NCBI GenBank assembly: GCA_900620265.3
Contig: UYNY03000025.1
Location: 1-37,459 of the forward strand
Length of the DNA stretch: 37,459 nt
DNA from: Nitrosopumilaceae archaeon
GTDB lineage: Archaea; Thermoproteota; Nitrososphaeria; Nitrososphaerales; Nitrosopumilaceae
Direction: 5' to 3'
Position 1 is the first letter of the stretch. Each line of letters starts with the position of its first letter. This document shows positions 8,047 to 16,110 of the stretch, piece by piece. The notes beneath the pieces were generated by a model, which was not told where the DNA came from, did not search any database, and saw only the letters and a list, made by a program, of their open reading frames with translations. A program made the translations under genes and the position numbers.

Positions 8047-9174
8047 CTTGCCGAGCAGCCGCCTCGCCTGCCCGGCGGCGATCCCGCCGGCCGCCTCGAG
8101 CAGGCCCCCCGCCCCGAGCAGCCCCGCTATGGCCCCGGCGTGAAAGTCAAAGTCCGAGCCGGCCGAGATCGAGGCGGCCGCCTCCGGGGTCACCCTGCGC
8201 AGCAGCCTCTCGATGGCGCCGTTCCCGAGGCGCTCGAGCGCCGCCCTTGCAAGCGACTGGCGGCGGAACTCGGGGCCGAACCTTGACATCCAGGCCCCCC
8301 GGTACCCGTCGAGCGCCCCGGCCTCGCCTGCCAGGCTGGCGGCGGCGGCCCGGCCCGCCATGATCCCGCCCATCCCGCTCGTGAAAATGCCGCCGGCCGT
8401 CGTCGGCTTTGCCTGGCCGGCGGCGTCGCCGGCCACCAGGATGCCGTCCCGGGTGAACGACCCTATGGGGCCGCCGACCCAGATGGGCGCGTGTATCTTT
8501 CTTGTGACCGCGCCGCCCCTCTCTCTTATTATCCGGTCGACGGCGGCCGCGGCCCCGCCGCCCCTGCGCGCGGCGCCCACCCTGCCGCGCCCCGCCCCCT
8601 CCGGTATCACCCACGCAAAGAACCCCGGGTACCTCTCCTGATCCAGCATGACGCGCACCTGGCCGCGCCGTATCCAGGGGGCCGCCACCTCGTACTGGGA
8701 GGACGGGATGACCTGCGACCTGTCCCTTGATGCCAGGGTGCCGGCGCCGCGCGCGTCGACTGCCACCCTGCACGGTACCTCTGACGTCCTCGTGGATATG
8801 GACGAGCCCGTGATCCTCGTCACGGTGCTGCCCACCTCTATCTCTGCGCCCGCGCGCGCGGCCTGCCTTGCCACCTGCTTGTCAAGCTGCCGCCTGTCCA
8901 CCTGGGCGACCCGCTGCCTCTGCGCGTCAAGCTCCACCTCCCGCCCCGACGGCGACTCGATGACGGCCGACGTTGCGTGCCCCCGGAGTATGTCGGGCGA
9001 CGGGATGATCCCGAGCTCCGAGAGCCCGGCCAGGCTGACAAGGCCGCCGCAGTGCTCGGGCGTCCCCACCTCCATGTCCTCCTCGAGCACCGCCACCGAG
9101 AGGCCGGCGCGCGCAGCCTCGCGCGCGCACAGCAGCCCCGCTATGCTGCCGCCGGCGACCGCCACGTCGTACAC
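8041..9174 (-). CDS. Geranylgeranyl reductase family flavoprotein
   Basis: A 377-residue FAD enzyme of the geranylgeranyl reductase family, which saturates double bonds of the isoprenoid chains of archaeal membrane lipids. The N-terminal dinucleotide fold is visible as VAVAGGSIAGLLCAREAA with a glutamate at the end of the second strand (AVLEED), and the second FAD motif as GDAAGQAKPTTAGGI. The GG of AGGSIAG departs slightly from the textbook GxGxxG. The start is a GTG at 9172-9174, supported by the shared TATA box at 9198-9204, which is 27 nt away. The family also contains enzymes acting on quinone side chains, so the exact substrate is not certain. Confidence 0.9.
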   Translation of the reverse strand: MYDVAVAGGSIAGLLCAREAARAGLSVAVLEEDMEVGTPEHCGGLVSLAGLSELGIIPSPDILRGHATSAVIESPSGREVELDAQRQRVAQVDRRQLDKQVARQAARAGAEIEVGSTVTRITGSSISTRTSEVPCRVAVDARGAGTLASRDRSQVIPSSQYEVAAPWIRRGQVRVMLDQERYPGFFAWVIPEGAGRGRVGAARRGGGAAAAVDRIIRERGGAVTRKIHAPIWVGGPIGSFTRDGILVAGDAAGQAKPTTAGGIFTSGMGGIMAGRAAAASLAGEAGALDGYRGAWMSRFGPEFRRQSLARAALERLGNGAIERLLRRVTPEAAASISAGSDFDFHAGAIAGLLGAGGLLEAAGGIAAGQARRLLGKL

Positions 9175-9197
9175 GGGGCCGGGAGGGGCGCGATTGC

Positions 9198-9204
9198 TTT
9201 AAAA
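9198..9204. promoter_or_regulatory. Single symmetric TATA box shared by two divergent genes
   Basis: TTTAAAA lies within GCTTTAAAAGC, which reads almost the same on both strands. It is centred at 9201, 26 nt before the ATG of pth2 (9227) and 27 nt before the GTG of the reductase gene (9174). No other TATA-like element lies in the 52 bases between the two starts, so one element probably drives leaderless transcription both ways. Confidence 0.6.
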
Positions 9205-9226
9205 GCCTTGATCGGGGGCGCCGCCC

Positions 9227-9577
9227 ATGGAGGTAAAGCAGGTCATCGCGGTGCGGACCGACCTCGGGATGGGCCGCGGCAAGCTGGCCGCCCAGGTGGG
9301 CCACGCGTGCGTCATGGGGGCGGAACGGGTCCGGCTCTCAAGGCCCGAGTGGTACGAGGGGTGGCAGGGGCTGCAGATGAAGGTGGTCGTCCGGGTGGAC
9401 GGGATGGACGGCATCGACGACGTGCGCCGCCGGGCCGCCGACGCGAACCTGCCCTGGTCGCAGGTCGCCGACGCCGGCAGGACCCAGCTCGAGCCGGGGA
9501 CGGTGACCTGCATATCCGTGGGGCCTGCCCCCTCGGATCTCGTCGACGGGGTGACGGGGGATCTGCGGCTGCTCTGA
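9227..9577 (+). CDS. pth2: Peptidyl-tRNA hydrolase, archaeal/eukaryotic type
   Basis: The 116-residue protein cleaves peptidyl-tRNA released from stalled ribosomes so that the tRNA can be reused. Family signatures are present: KQVIAVRTDLGMGRGKLAAQVGHA at the start, and DAGRTQLEPGTVTCISVGPAP in the second half, which carries the conserved Pth2 active-site residues. The ATG is set by the shared TATA box 26 nt upstream. A separate promoter with a short leader follows for the next gene. Confidence 0.95.
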   Translation: MEVKQVIAVRTDLGMGRGKLAAQVGHACVMGAERVRLSRPEWYEGWQGLQMKVVVRVDGMDGIDDVRRRAADANLPWSQVADAGRTQLEPGTVTCISVGPAPSDLVDGVTGDLRLL

Positions 9578-9622
9578 TAAAGATATAACGAGGCGCGCCG
9601 GGCCGCGGCCCGTGGTGATACC

Positions 9623-11236
9623 ATGAGGAAGGACCGCCCAAAGCGCAAGGGCCCGTTCATGAAAAAGCAGACAAAGGGGATAGTGATGTTCGCCTTCCTC
9701 GGCGGGATAATGGCCACCTCGGGGGTCGTCATCGGCATACCGGGGACGCAGCCGGAGCAGGGCCCCATGCAGGCCTCGGCCGACCCGTCCGAGTACTATC
9801 CCGTCGAGGAGCGGCCACGCTTCTGCGGGACCGACGAGGCATCGTCCACGCCGTACGTCACAGAGTACGAGATCCCGACCCCGTGCACCAACCCCGTCGG
9901 GATAGCAGTCGACGGGGACGGCGCCGTCTGGTTCGCACAGGCCAACACCGGCTCGCTCGGCAGGTTCGACCCGTCCAACGGGACGTTCACGCAGCTGACC
10001 AACCCGAGCTGGCAGGCCGGATCCGCCACCAACTCGATGATGTGGGGCGCCGCGGCGGCCCCCGACGGGTCCGTCTGGTATACCGAGGACAGGTTCAACT
10101 CGATATGGCGGTACTCTGCCTCTGACGACCAGTACACGAGGTTCGCGCTTGCAAACCCGGGGCAGAACCTGCTGCCGCAAAAGATCGCCTTTGCCGGATC
10201 GCAGATAATAGTGAACGACTTTCTGAGGGAGCTGCCCGCAGGCGACACGTCCGCGAGGAGCGGCCTCATACTCTTTGACCCCGCGCAGGACCCGCTGTCA
10301 GTCTCGTACGTGACGGTCCCCCCGCCCAACTCGTTCGGGCTCACCTCGGGGTTTGCCATCGACGGGAGCCTCATCTGGTATACGAACTGGGACGGCGTCT
10401 CGCCGGGGTTCCTGGTGCGGTTTGACAGGGACGCGTACGAGTCGGCCGGCGCGGCGGCCGGCGAGACGGTCGACACCGTCAGGTTCACGTCAAGCTACAA
10501 CCTGCCGGACGGCCTGCTAAACCCCAACGGGATAACGCAGGCGGCAGGGCGCCTCTGGATGGCCGATACGGCCTCGTCGTACTTTTTCAGCTTTGACCCC
10601 GTGACGGAGCAGTTCACGAGGTACGTGACGTCGGTGCCGAGGCCTGACGCGTACGGCAACCACACCGGGGTCGTGCTGGACCCGCAGAGCAGGCCCTACT
10701 GGATGGTCTCAGACGGGCAGGACAGGGTCGCCTTCAACGAGCAGACGGGCAACGCCATCGGGCTCTTTGATCCGGCCACGGAGGCGCTCGTCGAGTACAG
10801 GGTGCCCTCCTCGAACCCGTTCTGGTCGGACTGCGAGCCGGCCACCGGGCTCCCCATAGAGGACTGCGGGCTGGCCCAGGTGCTCGACATCGCCGCCGAC
10901 GGGGACCGCATATGGTTCACGGAGTGGGTCGAGAACGCACTCGGGATGGTTGACACGTCGGCGCCCCTCCCGTTCGGGATATCGCTTGACGCGTCGTCGG
11001 TGGAGGCCGTACCGGGCGGGTCGGCGTCGGTATCGTATGCGGTCCCGCCGTCTGCAGAGCCGGTCGCCTCCTCGGCGCACGAGGGGATAGGGGTGGCGCT
11101 GGGGATGGAGGGCGGCGCCGCGCGGGCGTCGGTCACGGTGGGGCCCGGCGTGCAGCCGGGCGAGTACAAGGTGCTGCTTGGCGCGCGCGACGCCGATGTC
11201 ACCATATCGCGATACCTGACAGTGGTAGTGCGGTGA
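9623..11236 (+). CDS. Secreted beta-propeller protein (Vgb/SMP-30-like)
   Basis: A 537-residue exported protein. A basic N-terminus and hydrophobic stretch (about residues 18-39) form a signal peptide or anchor. The body repeats a blade motif of the type DGxxWFxxxxxxxxGRFD: AVDGDGAVWFAQ, PDGSVWYTED, GRLWMADT, DGDRIWFTEW and others, as in streptogramin-lyase-like and SMP-30-like propellers. The last 100 residues resemble an immunoglobulin-like strand region. The real function is unknown; a cell-surface role is likely. A TATA-like GATATAAC at 9582-9589 would give a short leader, and GGTGAT at 9614-9619 matches the 16S anti-Shine-Dalgarno three nt before the ATG, unlike the leaderless genes nearby. 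A second ATG at 9659 is possible. truD follows with a GTGA overlap. Confidence 0.8.
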   Translation: MRKDRPKRKGPFMKKQTKGIVMFAFLGGIMATSGVVIGIPGTQPEQGPMQASADPSEYYPVEERPRFCGTDEASSTPYVTEYEIPTPCTNPVGIAVDGDGAVWFAQANTGSLGRFDPSNGTFTQLTNPSWQAGSATNSMMWGAAAAPDGSVWYTEDRFNSIWRYSASDDQYTRFALANPGQNLLPQKIAFAGSQIIVNDFLRELPAGDTSARSGLILFDPAQDPLSVSYVTVPPPNSFGLTSGFAIDGSLIWYTNWDGVSPGFLVRFDRDAYESAGAAAGETVDTVRFTSSYNLPDGLLNPNGITQAAGRLWMADTASSYFFSFDPVTEQFTRYVTSVPRPDAYGNHTGVVLDPQSRPYWMVSDGQDRVAFNEQTGNAIGLFDPATEALVEYRVPSSNPFWSDCEPATGLPIEDCGLAQVLDIAADGDRIWFTEWVENALGMVDTSAPLPFGISLDASSVEAVPGGSASVSYAVPPSAEPVASSAHEGIGVALGMEGGAARASVTVGPGVQPGEYKVLLGARDADVTISRYLTVVVR

Positions 11237-12369
11237 ACGCGGCGGACAGGGCCGCCGGGATGCTCGTGTACGGGACCGGCACGCCCGGGTGCGGCGGCCG
11301 GATAAGGTCGTCGCCTGACGACTTCAAGGTGCGCGAGGTGCTCTCGGAGGCTGCGCTGCGCGAGATAGGGAGGGGCGGAAGATACGCAGTCTACCTGCTG
11401 CGAAAGCGCGGCATCGACACGATGCACGCAATCCGCGAGGCCCGGTCCGCCACGGGGCTGCGCCTAAAGGCGCTCGGGCTAAAGGACGCTGACGCCGCGA
11501 CGGTCCAGTTCGTCTCGTCGACCAGGGCCGGATCCCACGCGCCGGCCTCCGGGGCAAGGTGGTCGCTCGAGGCGGCCGGCTCTGCGCCGCGGCCGCTCTC
11601 TGCAGGCGACATGGAGGCAAACGAGTTTGAGATAACGATCCGGGGCGCCGCCCCCGCGCCGCCCCCCGACGTCTCGCGCCTGCCCAACTTTTACGGCAGG
11701 CAGCGGTTCGGCTCCTCGAGGCCGGTGACGCACCTTGTCGGGCGCCACATCGTGCGCGGGGACCTTGGCGCGGCCGTCGCCGAGCTGACCACCTGGGAGG
11801 GGGCGCCGGACGGCGCCGAGGCGCGCCTTGCCGCCATGCCGCGCTGGATGGACGCGGAGCGGGCCGTCCTCTCGGAGATGATCCGGACGGGGGACCCGCT
11901 GCGGGCCATGCGCGCCGCGCCCGTCCAGTCAAGGCGCCTCTACGTGCAGGCGTACCAGTCGTATATCTTCAACCTGGCTCTGAGCGCGGCAGTCGTGGCG
12001 GGCGAGGACCTCGGGCCCGCGGACGGCGACGTCTGCTACGGGGCCGGGGGGCGGCTCTCAAAGTACTCGGGGGACCCCTCGCAGTCGGCCACGATCCCGC
12101 TTGCCGGCCACTCGTACTATGCGAGGACGCGCTTTGACAGGTACGTGGCGCAGGCGATGGGGGGCGAGGACGTGCGCCACGCCGGCTTTGCGGCCGGGGA
12201 GCTCGGCGAGGCCGCGTGCGAGGGCGGGTTCCGGCAGGCGGCCATGACCTGCACGGGGTTCTCGATGGAGGGGGGCGTGGCCCGGTTCAGGCTCTCGCGG
12301 GGATCGTACGCGACGGTCCTGCTGCGCGAGGTGGTAAAGCCGGAGGATCCCGGCGCAGCTGGGTTCTAG
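11233..12369 (+). CDS. truD: tRNA pseudouridine synthase TruD
   Basis: This 378-residue enzyme converts uridine 13 of tRNA to pseudouridine. The catalytic aspartate is in LKALGLKDADAATVQ, and the TruD hallmark NFYGRQRFGSSRPVTHLVGRH follows about 70 residues later. The GTG start overlaps the TGA of the propeller gene (GTGA), suggesting coupled translation despite unrelated functions. The length is within the range of archaeal TruD. Confidence 0.94.
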   Translation: MNAADRAAGMLVYGTGTPGCGGRIRSSPDDFKVREVLSEAALREIGRGGRYAVYLLRKRGIDTMHAIREARSATGLRLKALGLKDADAATVQFVSSTRAGSHAPASGARWSLEAAGSAPRPLSAGDMEANEFEITIRGAAPAPPPDVSRLPNFYGRQRFGSSRPVTHLVGRHIVRGDLGAAVAELTTWEGAPDGAEARLAAMPRWMDAERAVLSEMIRTGDPLRAMRAAPVQSRRLYVQAYQSYIFNLALSAAVVAGEDLGPADGDVCYGAGGRLSKYSGDPSQSATIPLAGHSYYARTRFDRYVAQAMGGEDVRHAGFAAGELGEAACEGGFRQAAMTCTGFSMEGGVARFRLSRGSYATVLLREVVKPEDPGAAGF

Positions 12370-12445
12370 CTCAGCTTGATTGGCCCCGCGGGCAAGCTAA
12401 CCTTGAGCACGCCCCTTTAACGATCCGGGGGCGAGGCCCGCCCCG

Positions 12446-13138
12446 TTGGACGGGTGGGATGACGGATACGGCGGCCGGGTGGGCGCGCGCGGCCACCTCG
12501 GGCTGCTGGTCTTCGTGGGCGCCGCCCTCGCCTCGGTCGCCGTCTTTTGGGGGCTCTACCCGCAGATAACCGCCGCCAACTCTGGGTCCCCGCTGCTGAT
12601 AAACGCCATGTTCCTGCCGGCGGCGGCCATCGGGTTCCTGTACGGGGCAAAGATAGCCGGGAGGGCGGTGAGCCCCGGCGAGGCGCGCAGCCCCCTCCGG
12701 AGGGCCATCTCAAAGACGTTCCTCTTCTTCTTCGTGATAGGCGGCATGTTCAGCTCCGTAAGCTTTGCGCTCAACGGCGGCAGCGTGCTGCCGGACGGGG
12801 CGGCCCTAGAGGACGGCCTGGTCGCGTGGGCTACAAAGTTCATATCGGCAAACGGGGGCGCCACGTTCCTCATCGTCTCGAGCATCGCCCTGATGGCGGC
12901 CGCCACGCGCCGCATAGTGGGGATGGACGAGGGGGTCATAGGGAGGACGGTGGCGTTCGTCGGCACGTTCATCTTCTTTACCATGCTGTTCCTGAGCTTT
13001 ACGGGGTCCGACCCGACCTCGTCCGGCGTCTACCTCTATACCTTCTACCACGCGGGGATCGTGGGCGGGGCGTTCTACGCGATGAACCGGCTCACGAGGA
13101 ACCAGAGCATGATGGAGGACTATGCAAACGGGTACTAG
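12446..13138 (+). CDS. Six-span membrane protein, unknown function
   Basis: The 230-residue product has about six hydrophobic helices: LLVFVGAALASVAVFWGLYP, FLPAAAIGFLYGA, TFLFFFVIGGMFSSVSFAL, ATFLIVSSIALMAAA, FVGTFIFFTMLFLSF and FYHAGIVGGAFYAM. I do not recognise the family; it shows no transporter or enzyme motif. The chosen start is a TTG at 12446, with TTTAA at 12416-12420 about 28 nt upstream; a GTG a few codons later is possible. The stop TAG shares CTAG with the convergent gene at 13135. Confidence 0.72.
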   Translation: MDGWDDGYGGRVGARGHLGLLVFVGAALASVAVFWGLYPQITAANSGSPLLINAMFLPAAAIGFLYGAKIAGRAVSPGEARSPLRRAISKTFLFFFVIGGMFSSVSFALNGGSVLPDGAALEDGLVAWATKFISANGGATFLIVSSIALMAAATRRIVGMDEGVIGRTVAFVGTFIFFTMLFLSFTGSDPTSSGVYLYTFYHAGIVGGAFYAMNRLTRNQSMMEDYANGY

Positions 13139-13383
13139 TTCCCAAGGTCCACGTAGATGCCCGATATGCGGTTGTTGATGCGGTCCCAGTACTTTTCGCA
13201 CCCCTCGGCCTTGAAGTCGGCCGCCTTGCACTCGTTAAAGTGGGCCGTGTCGGCCCTCTGCATGTTGTCAGCATACAGGACGTCGTCGCCGATCGCCAGT
13301 GCTATGAGGGCGATCGCGACCAGGCTGGCAGAGACTACGATCATCGAATAGCCGACCTTTGCGTGGTTGCGCGGCTCCTTCAC
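13135..13383 (-). CDS. Single-span membrane protein with two C-terminal cysteines
   Basis: An 82-residue protein with one transmembrane helix (YSMIVVSASLVAIALIALAIG) and an extracytoplasmic tail containing CKAADFKAEGCEKYWDRI, where the two cysteines could form a disulfide. The frame is open to an ATG at 13479, but a TATA-like TTTAA at 13408-13412 lies 27 nt before a GTG at 13381-13383, which I take as the start. No family is recognised; being convergent with another membrane protein gives no functional hint. Confidence 0.68.
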   Translation of the reverse strand: MKEPRNHAKVGYSMIVVSASLVAIALIALAIGDDVLYADNMQRADTAHFNECKAADFKAEGCEKYWDRINNRISGIYVDLGN

Positions 13384-13602
13384 GGGCCGGGCGTGACGCG
13401 GGCCGGATTTAACCCTTTCAGCCGGGAAGGTCGCATCCGGGCGCGTATTCCTGATCGGGCCTGGGATGGCGGCTGGCACGGCCCTGCCGGGGGTTCTGTA
13501 ATGCAGCCGGGGTCTGGACGCTGTTCACAGGCGGCGGGAACCGGCGGCGTCCCGGATCGTAGAGCAGGATCTGCCGGATCCGAACTCCGATCACGGCAAG
13601 AC

Positions 13603-13611
13603 ATAATAAAT
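13603..13611 (+). promoter_or_regulatory. TATA box of the Panacea operon
   Basis: ATAATAAAT, centred 25 nt before the ATG at 13632. It marks the left edge of the accessory island. About 190 bases of sequence between it and the preceding promoter show no gene. Confidence 0.55.
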
Positions 13612-13631
13612 GACGGTATTGTACCGGCCCC

Positions 13632-14150
13632 ATGACACAGGCCAGGCAGCAGGTGGAGCAGGGTCCCACCCCGGTGGTCGTCGTAGGGGACTACATCACG
13701 GGCCTCGGCAGGGGGGTCTTTACGCCCATGCAGGTTCTAAAGCTGGCGTTTTTGAGCCATGGGTACACCCTGGCCATAAGGGAAGAGCCGCTGTTCGTCG
13801 AGGAGATCCAGGCATGGAAATACGGGCCGGTTATACCGGCCCTGTACGAGGCGTTACGCGTACACGGCGGCGCCCCCGTTCAACACCTGTATTCCTGCAA
13901 GACGCCTGTCATCAGCCCGGATCTTGACAAACGACTGGAGGAACTCGGTGAAATGTTCCATCCGGATAGCCTCGCCATAGTCAAAAAGACGGTGGAGTCG
14001 TTTGGGGACTACAAGGCGTTCCAGCTTTCATATATCACCCACATGGAGGGGTCTCCATGGAAGACCGCCTACGACAAGGGCGGCCTCTTTACACCGATTG
14101 AGGACGACGATCTGAAGTCCTATTACGCAAAGCAGCTGGAGGAAAAGTAA
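13632..14150 (+). CDS. Panacea (DUF4065/SocA-like) antitoxin domain protein
   Basis: The 172-residue product carries the Panacea/DUF4065 signature: a helix FTPMQVLKLAFLSHGYTLA (30-48), PLFVEEIQAW and then KYGPVIPALYEAL (63-75). Panacea domains are the common antitoxin half of a diverse set of toxin-antitoxin systems in which one antitoxin fold neutralises many unrelated toxins (established knowledge). The C-terminus is charged. The downstream small membrane protein begins 4 nt after the stop, the expected place for a toxin partner. The TATA box is 25 nt before the ATG. Codon use is more AT-rich than in the core genes, as expected for acquired DNA. Confidence 0.85.
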   Translation: MTQARQQVEQGPTPVVVVGDYITGLGRGVFTPMQVLKLAFLSHGYTLAIREEPLFVEEIQAWKYGPVIPALYEALRVHGGAPVQHLYSCKTPVISPDLDKRLEELGEMFHPDSLAIVKKTVESFGDYKAFQLSYITHMEGSPWKTAYDKGGLFTPIEDDDLKSYYAKQLEEK

Positions 14151-14154
14151 TCCC

Positions 14155-14469
14155 TTGAGTGGCCGGGATTTGCCCAGAGACGATAAGGTAAAGGATAATC
14201 TTGCAAGATTGGGCGAGATTGCCCCGATAGGGAAAGACATTGCAAGGGAAACGGATTTCTCAAAAAAGGAGAATGTATTACTCTATGCTAATTTGGAGCG
14301 GGTGCTTGAGGTTATGAACAAACTACTATCAGACAACGCGAACAAGCGAATTTCGCTGATTCCCAAGGACTGGAAGGAGGGAATTGCGGCCGGTGTCACC
14401 CTGTTGGGTGCCGGGATTGCACTCCATGTCGCAACCAAGTGGATCGATACATGGCTGCCGTTCAAATAA
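14155..14469 (+). CDS. Small membrane protein, candidate toxin partner of the Panacea protein
   Basis: A 104-residue product starting at a TTG four nt after the Panacea stop; GGAGG at 14139-14143 could serve as a ribosome site. Residues 1-70 are charged and helical, with a heptad-like LERVLEVMNKLL; residues 76-92 form one hydrophobic, glycine-rich helix (AAGVTLLGAGIALHVAT) followed by an amphipathic end WIDTWLPFK. I recognise no family. Because many Panacea partners are toxins, including small membrane-active ones, this is a plausible toxin, but that is inference from position and shape only. Confidence 0.6.
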   Translation: MSGRDLPRDDKVKDNLARLGEIAPIGKDIARETDFSKKENVLLYANLERVLEVMNKLLSDNANKRISLIPKDWKEGIAAGVTLLGAGIALHVATKWIDTWLPFK

Positions 14470-14547
14470 ATGTCCATCTTATAAGCCACCTTTGGATGAT
14501 CCGCGGGATCTTTAGGGTCCCGTAAGGATATCGTGGCCGGATCCAAA

Positions 14548-14568
14548 CCGCGGCTCCGCGGACTTTTT
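14548..14568 (+). terminator. Hairpin followed by T tract
   Basis: CCGCGG-CT-CCGCGG (14548-14561) can fold into a tight stem, followed by TTTTT at 14564-14568. It lies 80 nt after the candidate toxin gene and could end the Panacea operon. Archaeal termination depends mainly on the T tract, so the hairpin may be incidental. Confidence 0.4.
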
Positions 14569-14652
14569 GTAATGGCTGGCGGTCCGGACCTTGCGCCCCG
14601 GATGATGCATAGGGGTGGCGCCTGATAGGCTAGGCAAGGCGGCCGGGATGCC

Positions 14653-15126
14653 GCATTTCCCCTGCACAAGGCGTCCTCTACCGTATCCGAGGTCGCGCCG
14701 ATCATCCTGCACCTAAAGCACGTCGCGGTGCCCGGCTCGCTGCTCATAATAGAGGAGCCGGAGGCCCACCTGCATGTGGAAAGCCAGATCGTGATGGCAA
14801 GGTATGTCATGAGAATGATACGCGCTGGACTCAACGTTCTGGTCACCACCCACAGTTCCGTCATGGTGGACGTAATGGGCATGTACATGAAGTCCAGCAT
14901 GGCGTATTCCAAAACCAGGCGATCGATGAAGTTTGCCCCGGACGAGTATATTGAGTTTGACGAGGTGTCGGCCTACTCGTTTAAAAAATCCCCCGGGCCG
15001 GGCCATGATATCAGGAAAATAAAAACAGACACGGTGGACAGGATACCGCAGGCAGGATACGTGTCGGCACTCAGGAAGACCTATGATCGTTGCATGCGGC
15101 TCGAATCGGAATTAGAAGGCCAGTGA
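14653..15126 (+). pseudogene. C-terminal remnant of a SMC/ABC-like AAA ATPase
   Basis: The open frame from 14653 encodes AFPLHKASSTVSEVAPI, an ABC-type signature region, then LLIIEEPEAHLH (Walker B, starting near 14734) and VTTHSSVMVDV (switch histidine). This is the tail of the predicted-ATPase families used in OLD-like and other two-gene defence cassettes. The whole N-terminal half with the Walker A loop is missing: the frame is closed by TAG at 14626, and I see no ATPase-like peptide upstream. The fragment may be expressed from a GTG at 14728 but cannot be a working ATPase. Its stop is one base before the nuclease-like gene. Confidence 0.75.
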
Positions 15127-15127
15127 A

Positions 15128-15599
15128 ATGCTAGGCAAAATCAAAAAATTGCATCCCGATGCGGTGGTGGTTCGTGCCGTGAACAAAAATACAAGCTTTT
15201 GATCAGCTCCAGGCACGTCATATTCAGGGCGAGCTGTTGGATGACAGGTCCTCCAAAATGTGTGACTGTGTGATATTCCTGAATGATCAACGAATCGTCT
15301 TTGTTGAAATGAAACGCAAGAACGTCTCGATAAGAGACGTCGAAAAGCAGTTTCTTAACGCCGGAAAAAGATCGCTGGGTATTGCACGTGATGCCGGAAT
15401 TGACTATGAGATAGCATGCATGCTGCTGCTGACGAGATATCGCACTAACCATGCCCTCAAGAATTACATGCTGGCGGTTCCCAATATGCGCATATCTGGA
15501 AAATACTATGCGATCACGAGGGGCAGGTGCGGCTGCCGTCTTGAGGCACTGTTAAAGAAATGCCCTGCCCGCAGGCGCAGATGGAAGGGCGGCCGCTAG
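15128..15599 (+). pseudogene. Frameshifted PD-(D/E)XK nuclease-like gene
   Basis: An ATG at 15128 starts MLGKIKKLHPDAVVVRAV, but the frame ends in TGA at 15200-15202 just after a T4 run (15197-15200). Dropping one T joins it smoothly to the second frame (FDQLQARHIQGELLDD, then CDCVIFLNDQRIVFVEMKRKN), giving a 156-residue protein. The D...ExK arrangement between CDCVIF and VEMK fits the PD-(D/E)XK nuclease fold. The start is one base after the ATPase stop, so the two once formed an ATPase-nuclease operon. The last dozen residues are arginine-rich and coincide with a jump to GC-rich DNA near 15560, suggesting that the true 3' end was replaced. A TTG at 15237 could still start a 120-residue piece. 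Confidence 0.65.
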
Positions 15600-15604
15600 C
15601 GGCC
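15591..15604. repeat. Perfect 14-bp palindrome over the nuclease stop codon
   Basis: GGCCGCTAGCGGCC is self-complementary and contains the TAG stop of the nuclease frame. It sits at the junction between AT-richer and GC-rich DNA. It may be a recombination scar or a chance GC palindrome. Confidence 0.5.
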
Positions 15605-15948
15605 CGGATCGCGTACGGGGTGATGGGGCTCCCCCCGCCCCCCGGCGCATGGTGCCACGGCGTCCACTGCCTGCGTTATACCGTAATTAAGGACGCCCCG
15701 GGGGCGCGGGCCGGATTCGGCTTGGTGACCCTTGGCGGTGCTCAAGTGGACGTGAATTCGTATGATCGGGGCGGTGTTTACCCTGTCCTTATGTGGTATG
15801 GCCACCGTATCATTTCCCGTATATGACATGGCCCAAAAGTTCCAGAATCCTGCCAAATCCTGCGGCAGTGGCCTATTTTGACCGGCAGATGGCGGTTCAA
15901 ATACACGTCATGATAAGGTTATAAAGAGCCTTGTCCGGCACCCTTCTG
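15600..15948. other. Gene-poor stretch, no supported gene
   Basis: About 350 bases with mixed composition. The only long frame (15560-15826, plus) begins inside the nuclease frame, has no TATA box at the right distance and encodes a peptide I cannot relate to anything. The last 30 bases hold the promoter of the next small gene. It is probably debris of former genes. Confidence 0.5.
15919..15925 (+). promoter_or_regulatory. TATA box of a two-gene island operon
   Basis: TTATAAA, centred 27 nt before the ATG at 15949. It supports the reality of the 53-residue gene, which is too short for usual gene finders. Confidence 0.55.
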
Positions 15949-16110
15949 ATGGCATGGCATCCTAGAGTCAGGGGTAACCGCCCAAAGTCGGATGTTCCTA
16001 TGAATCCTCCCGCACCCCCCAAATGGGCCTATTTTCCACCATCTAGGGATAAGATCATACGAGATTTGGATGCGCGTATATATGAGATAAAGAGGATACT
16101 GAAAGAATGA
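15949..16110 (+). CDS. Small protein of 53 aa, unknown, leads a two-gene unit
   Basis: The frame starts MAWHPRVRGNRPK, has a proline-rich middle (NPPAPPKWAYFPPSRDK) and ends with a charged helix (IRDLDARIYEIKRILKE). No family is recognised. Three signs make it a credible gene despite its size: a TATA box at the leaderless distance, an intact frame in a region where other genes are broken, and an ATGA overlap of its stop with the start of the next gene at 16107. Such a small helical protein ahead of a larger helical partner resembles an antitoxin or regulator, but this is only an analogy. Confidence 0.55.
   Translation: MAWHPRVRGNRPKSDVPMNPPAPPKWAYFPPSRDKIIRDLDARIYEIKRILKE

Noticed and set aside
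13384-13602. tRNA or attachment site at the left edge of the island
   Set aside because: No cloverleaf or T-loop sequence could be found, and no matching direct repeat was seen at the right edge.
15560-15826. 88-residue frame after the nuclease remnant
   Set aside because: No promoter at the right spacing, odd composition, and it begins within the nuclease frame.
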